The notes under the pieces: generated by a model | Seen by the model: the letters and a program-made list of their open reading frames with translations, nothing else | Told to the model about the DNA's origin: nothing | Databases searched by the model: none | Made by a program: the position numbers and the translations under genes | DNA from: Massilia sp. BSC265 | GTDB taxonomy: Bacteria > Pseudomonadota > Gammaproteobacteria > Burkholderiales > Burkholderiaceae_D | Direction of reading: 5' to 3' | Length of the DNA stretch: 64,000 nt | Assembly (NCBI RefSeq): GCF_000740675.1 | Contig: NZ_JPXI01000042.1 | Coordinates: 124,001 to 188,000, forward strand | Shown here: piece after piece, positions 58,518 through 64,000 of the stretch | Numbering within the stretch: position 1 is the stretch's first letter | How the letters are laid out: each line of letters starts with the position of its first letter

Positions 58518-59345
58518 TCAGGCCTCCCCACGCTTGCGGCGCGCCAGCTCGGCGGTCGGCGGCACCAGCGCCTCGTACAGGCGGCCGGTGGCGGCATCCC
58601 AACGTGTCACGGCGTCCTGCTGGCGCGCCACGGTGGCGAAGTCGCCGCGTGCGACCGGACCGCTGAGGGCCGCTTCGGGGCCGAGGCGGAACACGTTGGC
58701 CAGGGTTTCAAGGGCGAGCGGGCGCGCCAGCTCGCGCGCCACGCTTGCTGGCACGCCGGCCGCCTCGTAGGCGCGCAGCGCGGCGTCGACCACTGTCACC
58801 AGGTAGTTCGACGCGAACACGGCGGCCGCGTGGTAGACCGTCTTGGCGGCCGGGTCGATGCGCACCAGGCGCGCACCGATCGCCCCGAAGGCCGGCTCCA
58901 GCAGCGCCAGCGCCTGTTCGTCACCCTCGATGCCGCAGAAGGTCCCGGCGAAACCGGCAGCCACCGCGTGCGGATCGGCGAAGCTGCGCACCGGATGCAC
59001 GCTGGCGACCAGGGCCCCGGCATCGCGCGCCGCCTGCAATTCGCCGGACGCCTTGGCGCCGCTGCAGTGGAAGACGACCGCTCCGGCTAGCTGCCCGCTG
59101 CCCACCAGGGCTTCACAGGCCGGTACGATGGCGTCGTCGCCCACCGCCAGCATCCAGGCCTGGGCTGGGCGCATCTGCGCAAGCGTGGCGCAGGCGCGGC
59201 CGGCGCCAATGAACTCCACGGCTTCCTGCGCGCCGGCTCTGCTCCGGGTCAGGACGTCCTGCACGGTGAAGGCGCCGGTGGCGGCGAACAGGCGCCCGAG
59301 CGCGCGGCCGACGTGGCCGGCGCCCACCAGGTTCAGCGTCGCCAC
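58518..59345 (-). CDS. Rossmann-fold protein with DUF2520 domain
   Basis: This 275-residue protein has an N-terminal NAD(P)-binding motif (LNLVGAGHVGRALGRLFA) and a C-terminal helical domain (ASNYLVTVVDAALRAYEAAG, LARPLALETLANVF) typical of the DUF2520/6-phosphogluconate-dehydrogenase-like group. HPVRSFADPH is conserved. A dehydrogenase is likely; the substrate is unknown. Confidence 0.87.
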   Translation of the reverse strand: MATLNLVGAGHVGRALGRLFAATGAFTVQDVLTRSRAGAQEAVEFIGAGRACATLAQMRPAQAWMLAVGDDAIVPACEALVGSGQLAGAVVFHCSGAKASGELQAARDAGALVASVHPVRSFADPHAVAAGFAGTFCGIEGDEQALALLEPAFGAIGARLVRIDPAAKTVYHAAAVFASNYLVTVVDAALRAYEAAGVPASVARELARPLALETLANVFRLGPEAALSGPVARGDFATVARQQDAVTRWDAATGRLYEALVPPTAELARRKRGEA

Positions 59346-59346
59346 G

Positions 59347-59925
59347 TCAGAAGCTGGAGCCGGGAAGCTGCAGGAATGCCAACTCTTCCGGGGACGAGGC
59401 GCGGCCGAGGATCGCGTTACGGTGCGGAAAACGGCCGAAGCGGGCGATCACCCCGCGGTGGCGGTGCGCGTAGTCGAGCGCCTCGCCGAAGCCTTCATGC
59501 TGGTTGGCCAGCTCGGTGAACAGGGTCACCGCCAGCTCCTGCATGTGCGCGTCCTCGGCATGCTCGAAGGGCATGTAGACGAACTGGCGTTCGACCGGAG
59601 ACAGCGCCAGGTGGTCGCCGGAATCGACCAGCTGCCGTGCGCTGGCCAGCGCCAGCGTGTCGCCGGCAAAGGACTCCGGCTTGCCGCGGAAGGCGTTGCG
59701 GGTGAACTGGTCGAGCACGAGGATGCGCGCCAGCGTGCCGCGCGGGCCAATCTCGTCCCACTCGCGCAGTCCGCCCGCCACCGCCTGGTGGACGAGGGCA
59801 CCGAAGCGCTCGCGCAGCGCGGTATCGAAGGCCTCGTCCTTGCGGAACCATTCGATGCGCTGTTTGCCGTGACCTTCCCTGCCTTCGGGCAGGAACCAGA
59901 AATCGAGAACGTCTTGTGCTTGCAT
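59347..59925 (-). CDS. DUF924 family protein
   Basis: This 192-residue protein matches DUF924: VLDFWFLPE at the start, KDEAFDTALRERFG, VLDQFTRNAFRGKPESFAGD and ERQFVYMPFEHAEDA. It is predicted all-helical and soluble; function unknown. It starts at 59925 and lies one base from the DUF2520-type gene. Confidence 0.88.
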   Translation of the reverse strand: MQAQDVLDFWFLPEGREGHGKQRIEWFRKDEAFDTALRERFGALVHQAVAGGLREWDEIGPRGTLARILVLDQFTRNAFRGKPESFAGDTLALASARQLVDSGDHLALSPVERQFVYMPFEHAEDAHMQELAVTLFTELANQHEGFGEALDYAHRHRGVIARFGRFPHRNAILGRASSPEELAFLQLPGSSF

Positions 59926-59999
59926 AGATGAACCCCAGTACTGAATGGATGGACTTATTGTTGTTCTATTTTTATTAACTGCTGCATTCAATTGCTGCA

Positions 60000-60743
60000 T
60001 TAGTTACGAGCATGCGAAAGCTGGAAGGCTTCCAGGCCTTCGAAAGCCGCCAGCTCCTGTGCCAATTCGGACAGCGGCGCGCCGCTTCGGTTCGACAGCG
60101 CCAGCGCCACGAAGCGCCATTCCTGGCTGCCGTTGTCGCTGCTGATGGTGAGCGAGCTGCCGGCGATCTCGTAGCCGCGCTCGAGTGCGGCCTGGCGCAG
60201 GATTTCTTCGCGCGGCATCACCTGCGGCTTGAAGCGCATGCGCACCGCCACCGCGTGGCGCGAAGGCAGGAAAGTCTCGATGCGGTTCAGGTAGATCATG
60301 ATCATGCCCGCGAAGAAGGCCAAGCCCATGGCCGCCAGGTAAAAGCCGACGCCGATCAGGATGCCGATCGCGGACGAGGCCCAGATCGAGGCCGCCGTGG
60401 TCAGGCCGCTGATGTTGAAGCCTTCGCGCATGATGACGCCGGCGCCGAGGAAGCCGATGCCGGTCACCACGCCCTGGATGATGCGGGTCGGGTCGACCGG
60501 CGCCAGCACGCCGCCATGGCCGCCGTACCAGAAGTCCGGGTAGCCGGCCAGGATGGTCAGCGCGGCCGAGGCCATGCACACCAGGCCATAGGTGCGCATG
60601 CCGGCGGCGCGGCCGTGGTAAGCACGTTCGTAGCCGACCAGCAGGCCGAGTGCCAGCGCGCCGGCCAGGTGCAGCAGGATCAGGGCATTGGTGGCGACGC
60701 TGGGTTCGGACCAGTAGGCGGCAAGAAGCTCATTGGATGGCAT
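60000..60743 (-). CDS. MgtC/SapB family membrane protein
   Basis: This 247-residue protein has four to five membrane helices with the MgtC signature (LLVGYERAYHGRAAGMRTYGLVCMASAALT, DPTRIIQGVVTGIGFLGAGVIMREG) and a C-terminal ACT-like soluble part. Family members relate to Mg2+ limitation and virulence in other bacteria; here a magnesium or membrane stress role is inference. Confidence 0.9.
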   Translation of the reverse strand: MPSNELLAAYWSEPSVATNALILLHLAGALALGLLVGYERAYHGRAAGMRTYGLVCMASAALTILAGYPDFWYGGHGGVLAPVDPTRIIQGVVTGIGFLGAGVIMREGFNISGLTTAASIWASSAIGILIGVGFYLAAMGLAFFAGMIMIYLNRIETFLPSRHAVAVRMRFKPQVMPREEILRQAALERGYEIAGSSLTISSDNGSQEWRFVALALSNRSGAPLSELAQELAAFEGLEAFQLSHARN

Positions 60744-60752
60744 GGATTCTCG

Positions 60753-61019
60753 TCACGCCCCCGGCTTCTTGCGCACCAGCTGCTTTTCGAAAGCCTCGTC
60801 GTGCTTGCTGATCTTCTTGACCTCTTGCGGGCCGAGGCCGTTCACGAAGGCGACGAAGTCGTCCAGCTCGAGCGGCGCATTGAGCGCGGGCGCACCCGGC
60901 GCCTCGGACAGGTAGAACAGCCCGTCGCCGGTGCGCGCCATCGAATATGCGGTATTCCCGGTGCGCTTCTTCAGGCGCTCGACCGCCGCGCTGGCACGGG
61001 TGGAACGGGCGCCGGCCAT
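60753..61019 (-). CDS. hypothetical protein, 88 residues
   Basis: A small soluble protein (RLKKRTGNTAYSMARTGDGLFYL, ELDDFVAFVNGLGPQEVKKISKHDEAFEKQL). Its ATG at 61019 overlaps the stop of the aminopeptidase (TGATG), so the two are translationally coupled. Function unknown. Confidence 0.75.
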   Translation of the reverse strand: MAGARSTRASAAVERLKKRTGNTAYSMARTGDGLFYLSEAPGAPALNAPLELDDFVAFVNGLGPQEVKKISKHDEAFEKQLVRKKPGA

Positions 61020-62860
61020 CAGATCGCCTCCGTGCGTTGGATGAGCCAGTCGCGCGCAGCACCTTGCACATGCGGCTCGAGGCGTGCACGCACGGTGGCG
61101 TGGTAGGCGTTCAGCCACGCGATCTCGTCCTCGCGCAGCAGCGCGCGCACCAGAGGACGGGTGTCGATCGGGCATAGGGTCAGGGTTTCGAAGCCCAGGT
61201 ATTCGCCGAACTCGGTGTTGTCCACGACCTGGTTCAGCACCAGGTTCTCGATGCGGATGCCCCAGCGGCCCGGACGGTAGATGCCCGGCTCGATCGAGGT
61301 GATCATGCCCGGCTCCATCGCCGTGTGCGGGTCCGGCGGCACCGCCGGCGAAATCGTCTGCGGGCCTTCGTGCACGTTCAGGAAGTAGCCGACGCCGTGG
61401 CCGGTGCCGTGGCCGTAGTCGATGCCGGCAGCCCAGATCGGCGCGCGCGCGATCGCGTCCAGCAGCGGGGCGCGGGTGCCGCGCGGGAAGCGGGTCGAGG
61501 ACAGGTTGATCAGGCCCTTCAGCACCAGCGTGTAGTCGCGCTTTTGCGCGTCCGTTGGGGTACCGACCGGGATCACGCGCGTGATGTCGGTGGTGCCGCC
61601 CAGGTACTGGCCGCCCGAGTCGATCAGCAACAGGCCATCGCCCTCGATCGTCGCGCAGGTCTCTTGCGCGGCGCGGTAGTGCATGATCGCGCCGTTGCTG
61701 TTGAAACCGGCAATGGTCGAGAAGCTCGGACTGATGAAGTTCGGACGGCGGCGTCGTGCGGCCGTGATGTGGGTGTCGATCGCCACTTCATCGAGCGGCG
61801 TGCGGGCGTTGTTGGCCAGCTCCGCTTCCAGCCAGGAGAAGAACTCGCACAGGGCCGCCCCGTCCTGCTCCATGGCGGCGCGCACGTTGACGGCTTCGCT
61901 TTCCAGCTTGCGCGACTTGGCGAAGGTGGTCGGGTTGATGGCTTCCACCACGTTCACGCCCTGCGCTACCGCGGCGCGCATGCCGCTGGTGACGCGGCGC
62001 GGGTCGAGCAACAGGGTGGCGCCGTCCGGCAGCGCCGCCAGGGCGGTGGCGGCATTCGCATAGGGGGCCAGGTGCACGCCGTCGGCTTCGAGGCGGGCGC
62101 GCACTTCAGGCGGCACCTTGCCTTCGCCGACGAACAGGGTCGCGTCCGCGCGGCCGATGAGTGCATGCGCCAGGAACACCGGGTTGAAGCTGACGTCGGC
62201 GCCGCGCAGGTTGAACAGGTAGGCGATGTCGTCCAGCGTCGAGATGAAGTGGAAGCCGGCGCCATGCTGCTCCATCGCGGCGCGGGTGGCGGCCAGCTTC
62301 TCGAGGCGGCTCAGGCTCGCATACGGCGGCAGGTGCTCGAAGACCGGATCGCCTGGCAATGCCGGGCGATCCTGCCAGACTTCGTCGAGCAGGTCGATAT
62401 CGGTACGGAGAGCGATGCCCTTGGCCGACAGGGCGTCCGCTAGCTGCCGTGCGCCGGCCAGGCCGAGCACGCGCGCGTCCACCGCGACCGTCTGGCCTGC
62501 CGACAGGTTCGCCGCCAGCCAGTCCACGTGCATCTGGCTCGCCGCGCCCGGGATCTTCATCAGGGCGATGTTGCTGCCGGCCAGCTCGGTTTCTGCCTGG
62601 GTCCAGTAGCGGCCATCGGTCCACACACCGGCGAAATCGGCGGTCGCAATGAAAGTGCCGACCGAACCGGTGAAGCCGGACAGCCACTCCCTGCCCTTCC
62701 AGTGGCCGGGCAGGTATTCCGACAGGTGCGGATCGCTCGACGGCACGACGCAGGCGTCGATGCCGGCACGCGCCATCGCGCTGCGCAGGCGCGCCAGGCG
62801 GTCCGCAATGGCAGACATCTGGACTTGTTCGAATGCGGGAGTGGACATGGCTTGAATCAT
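61019..62860 (-). CDS. M24 family Xaa-Pro aminopeptidase
   Basis: This 613-residue protein has two creatinase-like N-terminal domains and a C-terminal M24 'pita-bread' catalytic domain with the metal ligands in LLIDSGGQYLGGTTDITRV, IDYGHGTGHGVGYFLNVHEGP, and a terminal Glu-containing motif (GMITSIEPGIY). It removes N-terminal residues before proline. I start at 62860 (GGA upstream). The C-terminal extension is typical of the long aminopeptidase P type. Confidence 0.93.
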   Translation of the reverse strand: MIQAMSTPAFEQVQMSAIADRLARLRSAMARAGIDACVVPSSDPHLSEYLPGHWKGREWLSGFTGSVGTFIATADFAGVWTDGRYWTQAETELAGSNIALMKIPGAASQMHVDWLAANLSAGQTVAVDARVLGLAGARQLADALSAKGIALRTDIDLLDEVWQDRPALPGDPVFEHLPPYASLSRLEKLAATRAAMEQHGAGFHFISTLDDIAYLFNLRGADVSFNPVFLAHALIGRADATLFVGEGKVPPEVRARLEADGVHLAPYANAATALAALPDGATLLLDPRRVTSGMRAAVAQGVNVVEAINPTTFAKSRKLESEAVNVRAAMEQDGAALCEFFSWLEAELANNARTPLDEVAIDTHITAARRRRPNFISPSFSTIAGFNSNGAIMHYRAAQETCATIEGDGLLLIDSGGQYLGGTTDITRVIPVGTPTDAQKRDYTLVLKGLINLSSTRFPRGTRAPLLDAIARAPIWAAGIDYGHGTGHGVGYFLNVHEGPQTISPAVPPDPHTAMEPGMITSIEPGIYRPGRWGIRIENLVLNQVVDNTEFGEYLGFETLTLCPIDTRPLVRALLREDEIAWLNAYHATVRARLEPHVQGAARDWLIQRTEAI

Positions 62861-62993
62861 CGTTGTTTTCCAAGCCACGTATGATACGCCGCAATGCACT
62901 GACGTGGCGCTCCCGGTTATTGCGTTATGACATCATCCGCTACAATGTCTCGGACAATGAGCGACCGGCAAGCAGCCGGCCCAGGAGACAGAC

Positions 62994-63356
62994 ATGGATT
63001 TTGAGGCAGCCAAGGCCTTGTGCCGCAGCTTTCCCGGCTGCACCGAAGACACCAAGTGGGACCACGACACCGTCTTTTCGGTCGGGGCCAAGATGTTTGC
63101 TGTCACCAACAAGGACGGCCCCTCGACGGGCTTCAGCCTGAAGGCCGACGGCGAGCGCTTCCTCGAACTGACCGACCGGACCGGCATCATCCCGGCCCCT
63201 TACCTGGCACGCGCCAAATGGGTCTTCGTGACACCGGAAGCCCGGCTCGACGACGAGGAGTTCGCGGCCCTGCTGCGCCGCTCCTACGAGCTCGTCTTCG
63301 CCAAGCTCACCCGCAAACTGCAGCGTGACATCATCGGCAACGAAACGGGAGCCTGA
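62994..63356 (+). CDS. MmcQ/YjbR family DNA-binding-like protein
   Basis: This 120-residue protein matches the MmcQ/YjbR fold: FPGCTEDTKWDHDTVFSVGAKMFA, FSLKADGERFLELTDRTG, ARAKWVFV, and a C-terminal YELVFAKLTRK. The double-wing DNA-binding fold suggests nucleic acid contact; its cellular role is unknown. Divergent from the aminopeptidase. Confidence 0.9.
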   Translation: MDFEAAKALCRSFPGCTEDTKWDHDTVFSVGAKMFAVTNKDGPSTGFSLKADGERFLELTDRTGIIPAPYLARAKWVFVTPEARLDDEEFAALLRRSYELVFAKLTRKLQRDIIGNETGA

Positions 63357-63435
63357 TTCCAACAGGAACGCGTCTGCGCACCCGATTGGCGCATAATCCC
63401 ATCGCTATATCCCGCCACCAAAAGACAGAACGACC

Positions 63436-64000
63436 ATGCAAGACTACCACCATGACCGCGCCCGCGCGCTCCTCGCCAACGCCACCCAGATCGTCACGCC
63501 GGAGGAAGTCCAGGCCGCAGTGGCGCGCGTCGCCGCCCAGCTGAACACGCGTTTCGGCAATCCTGAAGAAAAGGCCTTCCCGCTGGTGCTGGGCGTCATG
63601 GGCGGGGCCGTCGTGTTCACCGGCCACCTGCTGCCCCAGCTCGACTTCCCCCTCGAATTCGATTACATCCACGTGAGCCGCTACGGCGACGCCGACCGTG
63701 GCGGCCAGATCGTGTGGAAGGTCATTCCGCGCCAGGACGTGGCAGGCCGCACCATCGTGGTGGTCGACGACATCCTCGACGAAGGCGAGACCCTCGCCCA
63801 CGTGAAGCAGCGCCTGCTCGACATGGGCGCGGCCGAAGTGATCGTTGCGGTATTCGCGGACAAGGACCTCAAGCGCGCCAAGCCGATCAAGGCCGACCTG
63901 GTCGGCCTCACGCTGCCGAACGAGTTCGTGGTCGGCTTCGGCATGGACGTGTACAACTACTGGCGCAACCTGCCGGGACTGTGGTCGATCAATCAGGACG
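63436..64000 (+). CDS. hpt: hypoxanthine-guanine phosphoribosyltransferase (partial, cut by window end)
   Basis: The frame from ATG 63436 is open to the end of the window (188 codons). It has the PRPP-binding motif (IVVVDDILDEGETLAHV), VMGGAVVFTGHLL and FDYIHVSRYG, which mark type I phosphoribosyltransferases of the hypoxanthine-guanine kind. It salvages purine bases with PRPP. The C-terminal end is missing from the window. Confidence 0.9.
   Translation, partial: MQDYHHDRARALLANATQIVTPEEVQAAVARVAAQLNTRFGNPEEKAFPLVLGVMGGAVVFTGHLLPQLDFPLEFDYIHVSRYGDADRGGQIVWKVIPRQDVAGRTIVVVDDILDEGETLAHVKQRLLDMGAAEVIVAVFADKDLKRAKPIKADLVGLTLPNEFVVGFGMDVYNYWRNLPGLWSINQD

Overview
The window is GC-rich chromosomal DNA of a betaproteobacterium, most likely Oxalobacteraceae and Massilia-like. 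The signs are an exosortase-A/PEP-CTERM exopolysaccharide locus with prsK and prsR, polyhydroxybutyrate genes phaA and phaB, a proteobacterial-type gshA, and the hemA-prfA-prmC order. The assignment rests on recognised proteins; no 16S rRNA gene is present.

Layout. 1-6593: end of an exosortase-A locus (hydrolase 3' end, parallel beta-helix protein, prsR, prsK, sugar transferase). 6594-7480: AT-rich intergenic DNA. 7481-14644: a 7.1 kb genomic island of visibly lower GC, inserted at the 3' end of tRNA-Arg(CCG) and flanked by 53-bp direct repeats. 14839-24991: a cytochrome c, a PEP-CTERM protein with a sigma-54 promoter, a secreted beta-helix protein, two tandem M13 metallopeptidases and an S41 protease. 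25107-36091: ketoacyl synthase III, fadH, small membrane and unknown proteins, pip, an amino acid deaminase, phaA-phaB and minCDE. 36148-46734: an orphan response regulator, hemA, prfA, dsbB, prmC, a DUF885 protein, gshA, a histone-deacetylase-like protein and an acetyltransferase. 46759-64000: two HAF-repeat proteins, an FKBP lipoprotein, kup, rarD, ettA, a REP-associated transposase, an outer-membrane barrel, alkB-like and assorted small genes, an M24 aminopeptidase and hpt (cut by the window end).

The island is the least ordinary part. Its integrase sits at the left end. Next to it is a compact reverse-transcriptase operon: a hairpin-rich transcribed region of about 270 nt behind a strong promoter and a palindromic operator, a 77-residue helical protein, an XRE-type HTH regulator, and a reverse transcriptase with the retron-type NAxxH box and YVDD catalytic motif. 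I read it as a retron-like anti-phage system with an HTH partner. The rest of the island holds an unknown protein, three translationally coupled mini-proteins that look like stand-alone serine-recombinase DNA-binding domains, a small serine recombinase, and two blocks of regularly spaced palindromes (about 43-45 bp apart).

Outside the island the most unusual non-coding structures are: an array of about 16 direct repeats with an 11-12 bp period and a DnaA-box-like core (58341-58517); five 11-bp tandem repeats upstream of the FKBP gene (49920-49974); two REP-pair (BIME-like) elements at 26247 and 40126, with a REP-associated transposase in the same window; and a hairpin that would bury the start codon of a PEP-CTERM gene (47851-47898). 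The sigma-54 promoter of another PEP-CTERM gene, about 13 kb from prsR, fits the prsK/prsR signalling system encoded at the left end.
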